Assembly (NCBI RefSeq): GCF_018446385.1 | Contig: NC_055992.1 | Location: 98,660,947 to 98,724,946 of the forward strand | Length of the DNA stretch: 64,000 bases | DNA from: Zingiber officinale | Lineage: Eukaryota > Streptophyta > Magnoliopsida > Zingiberales > Zingiberaceae | Direction: 5' to 3' | Part shown: positions 35,674 through 47,298 of the stretch, piece by piece | How positions within the stretch are numbered: the first letter of the stretch is position 1 | How the letters are laid out: each line of letters opens with the position of its first letter | Program-made: the position numbers and the translations under genes | Notes under the pieces: generated by a model | Seen by the model: only the letters and a program-made list of their open reading frames with translations | The model's database searches: none | What the model was told of the DNA's origin: nothing

Positions 35674-36294
35674 AACCATTCATGATAAATCTAGGCATGA
35701 TAGACCTAAGGAGAATCTAGGCAAAAATCCAAAGAAAGGAAGACATATGCCTAGAAAAATGGGTAGATCTAGGAATGCCCATGGTGGACATGTTGACTCT
35801 AGGTTTATGAACCTAGAAAGGGAAAATCAAGCTTTAAAGGTAAAGCTTGATAAGTTGGAGAAAATCCTAGAAAGATTCAATGTTAGATGTAAGGGTTTAG
35901 GTATGGTGTTGGGTAGCCAAAGACCCAACAATGATAGACCAGGTCTAGGATACCGATCTAGTGTCTCCTAAGCTAAGGGAAAGTCTTATGCTAGGGTTAC
36001 ATATGACTATAGCAAGGAGAAGTCAATAAATGGCAAGAGAAAGTCATTTAAAAGTAAGGAGAAATTAACCAAGGACAAGGTGTCCATGGTTAAGAAGGTT
36101 AGGTTTGTAGGCCAAATGTCACCGGAGGTGCATCGATGTGGCCTAGCCATTGTGGATGAGTCACCAAGGGAGGTGACTAAAGTTAAGAGCTCTAGGGGGA
36201 GCTTTAAGAGTCAAATTGGGATGATGGCCAATGGATCTCAGGACGACTTTACTTGGGAGTCTAGACGAGCCATGGAATGCGCCAAGTGGTTTTG
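35674..36294 (+). pseudogene. Element C gag, C-terminal part
   Basis: A frame from 35747 (MPRKMGRSRNAHGGHVDSRF) with a coiled coil (LERENQALKVKLDKLEKILE) and GPGLGY-like motif (NDRPGLGYRS). This is interrupted by TAA at 35969-35971 and resumes in the same frame (SMVKKVRFVGQMSPEV...AMECAKWF) to TGA at 36294. The coiled-coil/PGLGY order matches the C-terminal end of gag in Element D, so this is the other side of the gag split by Element D. Part of gag was lost at the junction. Confidence 0.7.
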
Positions 36295-37341
36295 AGACGG
36301 ACTTGAGTCTCAAACCTAGGGATTTGGCACAATTGGTTTATGTTTCATGCTTAGAAATATGACATTGGGGTTATATAGCATGATAATTAGTTTTGGATGT
36401 ATAGATGCCATATAAACCAATGCTAGGGATGCATTGTGGGTTAGTATGGGCAAATACATCAAGAGAAAGCCAAAACTAGAACCTTAGGTTAAGGTTCAAT
36501 TGAACCATTTAGCTAGTTTTGAGTTTTGTGTCAATCATGGGATTTGTGATAAATATATTTTTATATATATTTTTCTCAAGTAGACATTGATAAAATAGAC
36601 CTCTACAAAATTTGAGAATTTCTGGAGGCCTGTGGAATTTCTAGTTCATTTATAAAGTTGGTCAGAAAAGATTGATTTTTGTATAAATAGGGTACCAGTC
36701 GACTGGTGCAGTTACCAGTTGACTGGTAATAGTATTTTTAAGCACAGAATGTCTCTGTAAGCTCATTTCGATAAGGGCAATCGACTGGTACTTCTGGCAG
36801 TCGACTGATACCAGTCTGAAATTATTTTCAGCACTGGATTTTGATCGGGTCAACTCGTATGTGTATGAGATCCATGGAGGATAAATACATGAGTTTAGGG
36901 TCAGTTGGATGATAGGTTTTCAACAATTAGGATATTGTTGGAAAGCTTTTTGGATGTTAGATAAAGGGGGAGAAGTAAGGTTTAGTTGAGAAAACCTTGA
37001 GTGCCTTTGCGTAGGGGAAGCCTTATGATAGGTTCTTAAATAGCCCTATGGTAAAATCTTAGCTCAATGGGGAGCTTAGGTGTAGGGAAAGCCTTGGGAT
37101 AGGTTCCAATGCATGTTGCATTATTTTTCATTCGGCAATGTAAGTCCAAGTGTAGCCTTGGCAGCGTAAGTCTATTCGGCGGTGTAAGTCCAAGTGTGTA
37201 GCCTTGGCAATGTAAGTCCATTATGCGGTATAAGCCCAAGTGTGTAGCCTTGGCATTGTAAGTCCATTGTTTTTAACATGTTTATTTGCTATTTGTTTTC
37301 TCTAACTTAAACGTAATGCCAAACATAAAAAAGGGGGAGAT
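36295..37341 (+). other. Element C 3' non-coding region with palindromes, short repeats and polypurine tract
   Basis: 36690-36850 carries GTCGAC-type palindromes like those in the LTR (ccagtcgactggtgcagtt, gcagtcgactgatacc). 37125-37270 holds about three copies of a ~60-bp repeat (ggcaatgtaagtccaagtgtgtagcctt). The purine tract aaaaaagggggaga ends at 37340, next to the right LTR. Confidence 0.75.
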
Positions 37342-38411
37342 TGTTGGAGCAATCCCGATGGTCCGTGCGACCATGTGTTTTGGTGTTTGGGCAAAGGGTT
37401 TAAGTTAGGTTCATCCTTGTTATTTGATATGTGTATATGAGTGGGCAGTTTTACAGGATACACATATGACTCAGCTTGATGGCTTCGGATCCAGTGAAGG
37501 ATGGAGCATCCGAGAGACCGTGGACAAGATAGCAAGGACAAAGGCCGAGGGAAGCGACTTCGAGGCATATGCGAAGGATGACATTGGGGACAAGCCGCTG
37601 GCTTGGATGCATCCGAGGGACGAGAGCCAAAGGAAGTAAGCTTGAAGGCTAAAGGTCAAGGCTGCAATGAAGGATCAAGTGAGTCGTGAGGGTACGAGTG
37701 CATGAGAGATTGTACTCAGGGTAAAATCCTAGGTTTAGGGTTTTACTGTAATAGTTACTGTAGTAATTACTGTAGTAGTTACTGTAGTAGTCAACTGATA
37801 AAAACATCAGTAGACTGGTGTAGTCGACTGGGCAGTCGACTAGGAGCGAACAAAATGCTTCTATTTGCTCGACCAGTGTGGAGCAATCGACTGGTACTTT
37901 TAGTAGTCGACTGGTATCGAGCCGTTGGGATGTAACGGTCGAATTTCCATAGAGGGCAGTCTACTGATGGTTTTAGCAGTCGATTGGGAGGCGGGATTTT
38001 CCAACCAGCGACCTATATAACCAAGCCTTGGGAGCTTGGTTAAGGTTGATGAAATTAGCGGTGGTAAATCCTAATTAGTAGTCTACTAGTTCTTAGGTGC
38101 TTGTGAGTGTTGTGGTGAGATTTCTCCACCTACAAGGAGCGACTTGAGATAGTCGGAGTTTGCCGGGGGATAATCCACTGACGGATAGGGATTGCCAACC
38201 TTACGGACAACCGTGGAGTAGGAGCCCTAATCTTCGAACCACGTTACATCGACGTATATTGGTTTGCATTCTTTCCTTTAGTATTTAGTTTTCGTAATTG
38301 AGTTTGTATTATTGTATTTCCGCTTGCGCAACTAACAAATACATAGGAAGCATTCAATTTGGGGGCGTCGTCTATCCAACCCCCCTTCTAGTCGGCTACC
38401 GATCTCCTACA
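37342..38411 (+). repeat. Element C 3' LTR (1070 bp)
   Basis: Pairs with 21943-22954 and is followed by TSD GTAAA. Confidence 0.93.
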
Positions 38412-38416
38412 GTAAA

Positions 38417-40287
38417 ATGTTTGGCTAAAAATATCTTGGAATTCTTTCGAAAGAATGAAACTTTGAAGATGGTTCAAAGGTAATTTCCTAGGCTTGATTT
38501 AGATGATTGTCAAGTTTGATCTGATAATGCAAGAATATCTTCTGATAATGCAAGAATATCTTTGGCTCATTAAAGGAAAAGAAATTCAACATCATTACCT
38601 TAGTCATAAAATTCAAAATGAGTTGATAACAAATATGTCATTAAAAGTTAAAAGTGTAAACATTAAAAAGGTCAAGAAACTAAAGTATTATTCGGTGATA
38701 CTTGATTATACTCCTGATGCAAGTCACAAGAAACGAATGACTTTAATATTATGGTATGTTGATGTGCCATGTATTCCTTTAAAAATTAAGTAGTTTATAG
38801 AATTTTTGAATGTTGTAAATATGAGTTAATTAAGTCTTTTCAATGAATTGTGTGATGCATTAGACTCTCTTGGCTTTGATATTAATAATATTATAGGACA
38901 AGGTTATGATAATGACTCCAATATGAAAGAGAAACATCAAGGCGTTCAGAAAAGATTGTTTGATATAAATCTGAGAGATTTTTACTTGCCATGTGATAGT
39001 CATTGTCTTAATTTGGTGATTTGTGATATGGTAAACTCTTGTGTTAAAGCAAAATTTTTTTTTAAAGCATGTCAATGCATGTATATAGTGTTCTCCAATT
39101 CTACGAAATGTTGGAGTATTCTACTTGATTGTTTGGATAATTTAACACTTAAGTCATTGTGCACCACGAGGTGGGAAAGTTATATCGAAAGAATGCTAGA
39201 TTGTTAGCAGCACATGAACTTATCAGCTTTGAATTTTTCTTAAGTTTGGTAATTTGGTATGATATTCTCTACAACATAAACTTGGTCAATAAATCCTTAC
39301 AATCTGAAACGATGCGAATTAATGTTGCGGTAAAATAATTGAAAGGACTTGTTTTTTTTTTTTTGAGAATTATAGGGAAAAAGGATTTGCATCCGTCATA
39401 AATTCTACTAAAGAAATTGCTTCCAATATAGGAGTTGAGCCTGTATTTCTTGAGCGACGATAAACTTCTAAAAAAGATAATTTGATGAGATTCCTAAAAC
39501 TAAAAGAGAACCACAAAAAGCTAAAGAATATTTTAGGACTGATTATTTTCTTGTTGTGGTAGATATTGCTTTTATGAAGTTGAGGAGTAGGTTTGAACAA
39601 TTGAATACTTTTGAAGAGATGTTTAGATTCTTGTTCGATGGAGAACAGTTAACGACATTGGATTTGATGAAGATGATTTGAGAAAATATTATGTGAATCT
39701 TGAATCTGCTATGAGAAAGGATGATGTGTCTTATACTAATGCACATGATCTACTTTTAGAATTATGAATGTTGCAAGAGATGCTACCTCTAGAAGCATAT
39801 GCCACAAATAAATCTTGGAAGACCATTAAAATTCTAGAGTTTGTATTGAAAATGAATGTTTTCCCTATGGTCATGGTTCCCTGTCAAATTTTATTGACTA
39901 TTCTTGTGACTGTAGCATTAACTGAAAAGAGTTCTTCAAAGTTAAAATTATTGAAATTTTATTTGAGAACTACAATGAGTCAAGAGAGATTGAATGACTT
40001 AACAATCCTCTATATAGAAAAAGATACATTGAAGGATATCTCATATGACGACATAATTAATAACTTTACTTAAAAAAAATATAAGAGTGCATTTTAAACA
40101 ATATTGATCGTTGAATAAATTATTTTAAAAAATTATGCAAAATATTCTTTAGCATGTAGTTTCTTCAATTATATATTTTGATTTGATATTCTATTAGATT
40201 TTTTAATATATATTTGATTTTTTAAGTTAATGCATAAGGGAGGGTCCAAATTGTCAAATAATCTAATTTTCCTCAGGACTGTCCCTG
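38417..40287 (+). pseudogene. hAT transposase (TTF-type zinc finger family), C-terminal part
   Basis: Resumes the hAT gene after Element C: CLAKNILEFFRK; MIVKFDLIMQEYL, HHYLSHKIQNELI and YYSVILDYTPDASH (38503-38793); LGFDINNIIGQGYDND, LNLVICDMVNSCVKAK and TTRWESYIER (38848-39207); then FRTDYFLVVV and a C-terminal hAT dimerisation segment (SSKLKLLKFYLRTTMSQERL, about 39930-39990). Order and motifs fit a DUF4371/ribonuclease-H-like hAT transposase. A duplicated 'ATAATGCAAGAATATCTT' near 38522-38561 and many stops show decay. A candidate right terminal repeat ends at 40287 (cctcaggactgtccctg). No 8-bp TSD was found. Confidence 0.82.
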
Positions 40288-41842
40288 GTCCGAATTGATC
40301 TGTTCACCACTCAGGTTAGCTGAACCAGATGTGCAACAATGTGGCATCAACTGCCAGAGAAGGATGACAAAAATAGTCTTTGTTGTTTGTAGACTAATCC
40401 TGTACCAATTAAATTATTTATATTCTTATTCTTTAGTTTAGTTCAGATGAATTGAATGAAAAAGGTGTCTCGTTCTTCGATTCTTACATATTTGTGCTCT
40501 GAAATGGTACTGCAAATTACTGTTATTCTGGTTTGCCTCTGGTTTTTGTCAAAAACAAACATTTACTGATTTTTATGGTAAAAAGTGATGCGCTCAATCT
40601 CAGGTGTCATTCCATATCCGTCCTAAGACATTTAGATAAATCATAATAACCAAGTGATATCTTTTTAAGTAGAGGAGACTTTATGTTCCAAAAAATTATT
40701 TCCTTGAGGAGTCGATTTTTACTTTTTTTATGATAATCTATAATCTGAGTACCAACTCGATTATGCCCATGGAGGAAAATATTTACTGATTCTTGACTTC
40801 TAGTAACATAAAAGAATTTGAAAACATTAAAGTTGATATATGCTTATCAAAATTCTGCAGTGTAAATTAGAAAATAAGGATTTTTTTTGGGCTCGATTGC
40901 CCTTATTTAGCTCTCTGATTTTGGCAAACCCTATAAAATCTAATTGAAATCATAGCTTTTGGTTAATTATCATCTAAAATATCATATCATTAATTTATTA
41001 AAAAAATATTATTTTTAATTAAAATAACTAATTATTTATTAGATTAAAAAACATATAAAAATATAAACCTTAATTTTCAAATGGTACCTAATACTCATCA
41101 TCTTCATTTGTGTCATTGAGTATGAGGCATTTAGAATCTTAACAATGAACCAAACCATGAAAATATTATGTTACTTCATTAACTATATGATTCATTCCCT
41201 CAAGATATACCCTAAATTTTTTCAATCCATCACACAAGAAATGCCTCAATTGGAAATTTTATGTTTCCTTCGTAAATATTAATAAACTCCGCACCATCTC
41301 CTTTCTTAATCAAAGATTGATATATTTCTAGTTTATCATCTTTTTCCACCTAAATCCATCCTACTTTAACTGTTTCAAGTAATTTTGGCATGGGGAAGAA
41401 TGGAAGGGAAAACTTGTGACCTCAATCCCTAATTAATGGCTACAAGCAATTGTTGTTTCAATTATGGATTTTTCTTTTTTATGTGTGTTTTTAAGAGTTT
41501 GGTTCACTGTTTTTTAAGGTTATAAAAAGATAAATAATGTTGAGTTTCACTAGAAATTTTTTGGGTCTATTTGAATCTAAAAATTAATATCAAAAGAAGA
41601 AAAAAAAAATCCATACTGTTCTCAAATTTTTTCTGTCATTATTTCCTCATCATCTTCCTCCTGAATCTTCTCAGCTCCATACTGATGATGATGATGAAGA
41701 AGAAGGATGCCAAACAAATGGATTGAGTGAAACTCAATCCCTCTCTGTTCCTCACCTAAACTTTTTTGTAGATTTCATTATTATAAGTTCATCAAGATAT
41801 GCATGTTTTTTGTGCACCATCTCATTCAATTTCCATTTCCTG
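40288..41842. other. Intergenic, upstream region of the polygalacturonase gene
   Basis: A/T-rich and without coding signal. A TATA-like string (ttataaaaagataaat) lies at about 41520, about 320 bp before the start codon, and a tgatgatgatgatgaagaag stretch at 41680-41705 resembles a leader. Neither can be confirmed as promoter or UTR. Confidence 0.45.
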
Positions 41843-43666
41843 ATGGCTCTGCAAACTTCTGTTTTCCTCTGCTTTTCGATCTTCTTCTCCTCCTCCTTCC
41901 AAAAGCATGCATTTGGCCAAGATAATGATAATGTTGCTACGCTACATGCTCGCTTAGCCGATCGAGTTTACAGTGTTGAGGAATTTGGTGCCAGGGGAGA
42001 TGATAGATCATTTGACAACCAGGTGAACTTGAATTCTTGATTCTTGAGTTCATAAATCTTATTTTGTTTAAAAGATGAGATAAGGAAAAAATTGTAGGCA
42101 TTTGAAGAGGCATGGCATAAGGCTTGTTCTTGCAAAACAGCCTCTGTTCTTTTGGTGCCTAATCACAAATACAGATTAAGGCCTATTCGATTCTGTGGTC
42201 CTTGCAAAAATCATATCACAGTGAAGGTAAACTTGTCTCCATCTTAAAACCAACCTCGATTTGTCTCTATGTTTTGCTTATCGAAGGTGGTGCGAGAACT
42301 AGATTGAGGGAACGCTTGAAGCTTCTCCGGACCCCTCTTACTGGAACTCCCACAATTTGGGGTATTGGATATTGTTTGATAGCGTGAAAAACCTAGTCGT
42401 TCAAGGTGGTGGAACGATCAATGGGAATGGCAAAAAATGGTGGCAAAAGTCTTGCAAAACTAATAATTCCTTGGTAATTGACTAAACGGAACCTCATCTC
42501 GATACTGCTTTTTTTTTTTTTCTAAAGTAACTGACTAATTCTCATTCGATATCCAGCCTTGTGTCGGCGCACCCTCGGTATGCAGATGAACACTACTGAT
42601 GAGCATACAAATTTCAACTTCTTATATCAACTAGTATCTAAATTTTGGCATGTGTTTGGAAATTGTATAGGCATTGTTCTTCAATTCATGCAAGAACTTG
42701 GTGGTGAAGGATCTCAAGATGAAAGATAGCCAACAAATCCATCTAAACATTCAAAAAAGCATGAATGTCAAAGCTTCAAATCTGTCAATCATCGCACCCG
42801 AATCAAGCCCAAACACAGATGGGATTCATGTCGGCGAGAGTAGCAATATCCTAATAAGAGATACCATCATCAGAACAGGAGACGATTGCATATCCATTGT
42901 GAATGGTTCACGACAAATACTCACCAAAAACATCGTATGTGGTCCAGGTCATGGAATCAGGTCTCTTCGAGGCTCTGTCTATCTATTTATCTAGTATTTA
43001 CAATTTATAATATACAGTTTTTTTCTTCATAATCTACTATAATTTCAACCTAATTATTGTGTTGAGCAGCATTGGCAGTTTGGGAGCTAAACACACAAAG
43101 GAAAGTGTGTCCAATGTGTTTGTGAATGATGTCATATTGAAGAACACAACAAATGGTATTAGGATCAAGACATGGCAAGTAAGCGAATCTCATTCGACAG
43201 ATAACATTAACTTTGCGAGCTATAAATTCTCATCAACTATCCCTTGACAAGGGCGGGCAAGGCTACGCGAAGGACATCACATTCCAAAACATCACTATGC
43301 ACAACGTCAAGAATCCCATAATTATTAACCAAAACTACTGCGACTCGAAACTTCCTTGTCATGAACAGGTGGAGTGGAGTAATCTACATGAGCAATATCC
43401 ATTTGATATTCAGAGCATCTACTAACCTCTTATTTTAAGCACAGGATTCAGCAGTGGAAGTGAGTCACGTACTCTACAAGAACATCAAGGGAACCAGCGC
43501 TTCGAGAGAAGCCATGACATTTAACTGCAGCAACAATGTCGGGTGTCACCACATTGTGCTGCAGAACATCGACTTGGTGGGCGAGGGTGGGGAGGCTGTG
43601 ACAAGTGCGTGTAATAATTTCAAATGGCAAGGGATTGGGAAGATCATTCCTAGTCTATGTGCTTGA
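41843..43666 (+). CDS. Polygalacturonase (GH28 pectinase), eight exons
   Basis: Exons: 41843-42022, 42098-42226, 42303-42473, 42557-42577, 42671-42960, 43070-43178, 43252-43368, 43445-43666; all introns GT-AG; 412 residues. I chose the ATG at 41843 because it gives a signal peptide (MALQTSVFLCFSIFF, then SSSFQ), pointing to secretion to the cell wall. GH28 signatures are complete: SPNTDGIHV (NTD), RTGDDCISI (GDDC), GPGHGISIGSLG across the exon 5/6 junction, and RIKTWQ (RIK). The catalytic Asp triad and His are therefore present. It hydrolyses alpha-1,4-galacturonan in pectin. The C-terminus ends in a Cys-containing IPSLCA. Exon 4 is a 21-bp microexon (PCVGAPS). The subtype (organ separation, pollen, fruit) cannot be told. 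A possible polyadenylation signal AATAAA is at 43718. Confidence 0.93.
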
Positions 43667-43907
43667 CACAATAATTAGGGTTTACTGATATGCTTGTACA
43701 GCTTATTTCCAAACCAATAAACAGCACGAAATTATGTTAAGAAGTAGCACATAATATAATGGAGAAATTGTCAAGGCAAGAAGAAAGACTAATGCAAAAC
43801 ATAAATTTCAGGACATAACAGAAACAAAAACCGAGTACTTAAAGTCCTATTTCAGCATACTTGTGCAAGTAAGATGGGCGGTGGGAGAGAATCGACTCCG
43901 TAAAGTC

Positions 43908-45955
43908 CTAAGCTTCGACCCTCTCGGTGCTTTCGATGAGACTTGCCTTGGTAGGCTTTGCAAGCAAGTCGGTGTATTCCTGGAAGGGAGATTTGCTGAA
44001 GCGAGTGTCCAACCACAAGTCGGGTGTCAGGAACCCATAGGTTTTCATGAGGCAATCAAAGGTAGCCTGCAAGAAATAAGGTGTGAAATGCAAGCAAATG
44101 TAGCTCTGTTATCGATGTGTGAAAGATAATTCCATGCATTGCCACAAAAGTATAACCCAAAGCAAAAGTATGAAATGGCAAAGATACGTTAAGGAATTTT
44201 AAGCATGTGCATAATCAGATTATTGTGTATAACCCAATAACAAGCAAAAAGAGAGGAGACAATCAAACAAGAAGGCAAAACCATCAGGCAAACAGGTGGT
44301 TCCACAATATGATAATCTGTTGTCATAAAACAACAGCATCCTAGTAGCCTAGTTGATTTGAGCAAGTGCAAGAAGAAAAATCAAGATGAGAAATTCATAC
44401 AAAATCCTAGATTTAACCAAGTATCTCTTACACAAAAACAAAAAATCAGCCGAGGGAATTGATAGAAAATTCTAAATTCTATCAAAATAATCTAACATGT
44501 GGAAAGGATTTTTACAGTTAAAACCAAATCGGCAAATTAGAGTCCTCAATATTCAAGTATCCAACTTGGAAAAAATAAATAAATACAAGTTGTAGTCCAT
44601 AAAACCAGTAGAACAATTGTGATGGAAGTGTGTCAATAAAAAAAAAATCATTTCATAGGATTCATAAATCTTAGTTTATGATAACAAATCTTTGATTGAA
44701 TCCTTCTCTCTAGAGGATTGTAAAATGGTGCTTAGTCTTACAGAAAAGTTAAGCTTTCATTCAGATTACAAACATTAGGATAATAATAGACATCAACACT
44801 ATATAATAAGAGGGAAAAACTAATATCCAAAAATGAATAAAGCAATCCGTCATATTAAAATTATCCAATATTTTGTCTATTAATTAACTTAGACCAAAAG
44901 ATAACCAAGAAAACGTAACTGCTCACAACATCCTATGTAAACAACCAAGGTTTCTCCTCTCCTTCAAGCTCACCACTTTGTTGAACTACCTCTCCTCTAA
45001 TTCTATTAACACTTTTCTGGAAGCAGCAAACATCAATATCCTATTTGGCGGTAACATGCCTATAATCACTACAACGTCAATCAATAGCATGAAATAGTGA
45101 AATGATGCGGTTCCAGAAAGAGTTCAAAAGAGACAAATTTATATAGTGGAATAACTGAAGAAGATAATCGTATATTTTTTCAAGCTAAACGGCGTCATGA
45201 ATGCACAAAAAGGTAAGTGAAAGGTATTACGCCCAACTCCACAATTCCTCACGCCAACTGAAAAATAACAACAGATCGCAGGAAACACTGACCTTCACAA
45301 AGTTTCCCAGAGTCTTGGTCGAGCCGCGGGATGAGGTGTACACGTCCTCGATTCCAGCAAACTGGAGAACCTTCTTCGGCACACGGGCAGCCACGATCCC
45401 TGCCCCTCTCGGTGCCGGAACCAAGCGGACGGTGACAGAGCCGCACTTTCCAGTAACCTTGCAGGGCACAGTGTGGGGCTTCCCGATCTTGTTCCCCCAG
45501 AATCCCCTCCTGACGGGGACGACTGAAAGCTTGGCCAAAATGATGGCGCCACGAATGGCAGTGGCGACCTCCTTGGCGCACTTAACGCCAAGACCGACGT
45601 GGCCATCGCTGTCGCCGACGACAACGAAGGCCTTGAAGCGGGTGCGCTGTCCAGCACGAGTCTGCTTCTGCACGGGCATGATCTTCATGACCTCATCCTT
45701 GAGGCGGCCGCCGAGGAGGGTGTCGACGATCTGGTGCTCCTTGACGGGGAGCGAGTGGAGGTAAATCTGCTCGAGGCTGGTGATTTTTCCCTCCTTGACG
45801 AGGCGGCCGAGCTTGGTGACTGGCACCCATTTCTCCTCCTCGTCACGCCGCCCTCCGCGTCTCCCACGGCCGCGGTCGCCGCGACCACGATCACCCCGCC
45901 CGCGCCCGAATCCACGGCCAAAGCCGCCACGATCTCCACCACCACGCTCCGCCAT
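43908..45955 (-). CDS. RPS2: 40S ribosomal protein S2 (uS5), two exons
   Basis: Exon 1 is 45955-45293 (221 codons), donor GTCAGT at 45292. The intron is 1226 bp. Exon 2 is 44066-43908, acceptor TTGCAG, stop TAG. Product 273 residues, the usual size. The N-terminus is a Gly/Arg tail ([20 protein letters not shown] and further RGR repeats), a typical methylation target. Then come [17 protein letters not shown], the S5 double-stranded-RNA-binding fold ([38 protein letters not shown]) and the S5 C-terminal domain ([20 protein letters not shown]). The second exon starts [18 protein letters not shown]. It sits at the mRNA entry side of the small subunit and acts in decoding fidelity. The G/C-rich exon opens several long shadow frames. 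Confidence 0.97.
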
Positions 45956-46030
45956 GAGGGAAGAGAACAAGGGAGAGCGGCGGGCAAGAAGCGAGAATGC
46001 GGAAGTAGAGGAAGTCACAGAAAGGTGAGA

Positions 46031-46038
46031 TTTTTATA
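46031..46038 (-). promoter_or_regulatory. TATA box of the RPS2 gene
   Basis: TATAAAAA on the minus strand, about 76 bp upstream of the start codon, which would place initiation around 46005 and leave a short leader of about 50 bases, usual for ribosomal protein genes. Confidence 0.65.
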
Positions 46039-46057
46039 GCGGCGACGGAGGCGAGCC

Positions 46058-46066
46058 TTAGGGTTT
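46058..46066 (-). promoter_or_regulatory. telo-box (AAACCCTAA) in the RPS2 promoter
   Basis: Perfect AAACCCTAA on the minus strand about 20 bp upstream of the TATA box. Telo-boxes at this position are a known feature of plant ribosomal-protein and translation-factor promoters and act in growth-linked expression. Function here is inferred from position. Confidence 0.65.
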
Positions 46067-46353
46067 TTTGTGTGCTCGGACGGACTCGACCCGGTTAACC
46101 TTTTTGATTCGGTCCAAAGTCCTAACTCGGTTTTAACTCATTGGTCCGGTCCAACTACACAACAATATCTGGACAAGAAATTTGTTAATTACACTTGAAA
46201 ATTTTCATCATATTTTGTGCTAAACACCTTTTTAGCTACAATTATTTCTAAAATTCTATCAATTATAAAAAAAATTAGGTCAAAAATTAAAAGAATGCTT
46301 TCTTTTTCTAAATCATCAAAACAGGTGTCCCATTTTGATTGTTATCAATAATC
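46067..46353. other. Upstream flank of RPS2, nothing further recognised
   Basis: Contains a short pyrimidine-rich segment and an A/T-rich part. No second promoter motif or gene was recognised. Confidence 0.4.
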
Positions 46354-47298
46354 CTGTTGACATGGAGAGGAGAGGTCAACTATGAATAATCCTAGTATCC
46401 TTGCTCAATTTGCCTAAGGCAGATTCGACACCCAATTGCTCCACCTGACTCTGCACTCTGTTAAGTTCTCCATGAATCTACGCTCTACTCAACACTCTCC
46501 TCAAATCTTGGGACATAGCTCCCCAATTTAGTGTCCTGCTCATCTCTAGCTGGCCAGCTGACAACGTGCTCTGCTCAGCTCCCCCAAGTTCTACTCTCTA
46601 CTCAGCTCTCTCCTCATCGACTCTAGAGCTCAGCTCCTCGATTCAGTGTCATGATCATCTCCAGTCGGACCACCAACGCTGTACTTTGCTCAGCTCTCCC
46701 AAACTCCACACTTTATTTGGCCCCCCACTAGCCTTGCCAACTCATCTCGCGAGTTGGTATCCTCCCATTTTAAAATGGGTTGCTTAAACTTGGTCCTCCT
46801 TATACTCAATGGGCCAGACTCTTAGGCCCAATGGATCCTCATTTTGTAATTAAGAGTCATAAATGCTACCACACAGGGGTTTTCAGAGCGCATGGGGCAG
46901 TCTGATTATAAAAGATATGGGTATACGTCATACAACGATGGGACATTTTCTTTACTATGATACAATAACCAATTAATGAAGAAAGAATACCTCCACAGTA
47001 TTATAAAAGGAGCTCGTATTTACATGCCAAGGTAAGTACACTAAGAAAAGACACTCTGTGCATCTACTATTGTTCATTTTCTTTTCCCACCGGAAATTAA
47101 TTTGAGCATCAGAATGGCTGAGCCAGGGCATCTCCTGACCTTCTAGCATTCCTTCTTCCTCGGTCTCCTTTTTTTTAAGCTCGGCGAAAGTCCTTGGTGA
47201 TTAATTCCTCTCGCCATTCAACACCTCAGTCAACATAGAGGACAGCTCACCGGTGGTCACCGGTGGCACACCTATCGATGATCTCAAGCGAGATTAAA
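46354..47298 (+). mobile_element. Tat-type Ty3 LTR, decayed
   Basis: Begins near a TG at 46356. Holds a duplicated segment (…cagctcccccaagttctactc… / …cagctctcccaaactccacac…), a TATA-like box (ttataaaaggagctcg, about 46993) and a U5-like end. It is followed at 47299-47317 by ttgatgtcgtctatgggac, a diverged form of the TTGGCGCCGTCTGTGGGA primer-site sequence found after Tat/Ogre-type LTRs. Boundaries are approximate. Confidence 0.6.

Larger units (their letters stand above)
21943..38411 (+). mobile_element. Element C: non-autonomous LTR retrotransposon, host of Element D
   Basis: Direct repeats 21943-22954 and 37342-38411 start TGTTGGAGCAATCCCGATGG and end CCTACA. They are flanked by TSD GTAAA (21938-21942 and 38412-38416). 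A weak initiator-Met-type primer site (tggaattagagca, 22957-22969) follows the left LTR, and a purine tract (aaaaaagggggaga, ending at 37340) precedes the right LTR, so it is on the plus strand. It encodes only a gag-like protein (two pieces); no pol of its own is visible. Element D interrupts it from 23712 to 35673. Confidence 0.93.

Noticed and set aside
37424..37639. 71-codon frame in the Element C LTR, also in the left LTR on the other strand
   Set aside because: LTR sequence, no family motif, differs in reading length between the two LTRs.
45249..46039. Several long overlapping frames (plus and minus) over the RPS2 first exon
   Set aside because: The G/C-rich exon keeps other frames open; only the uS5 frame has family motifs and splice sites.
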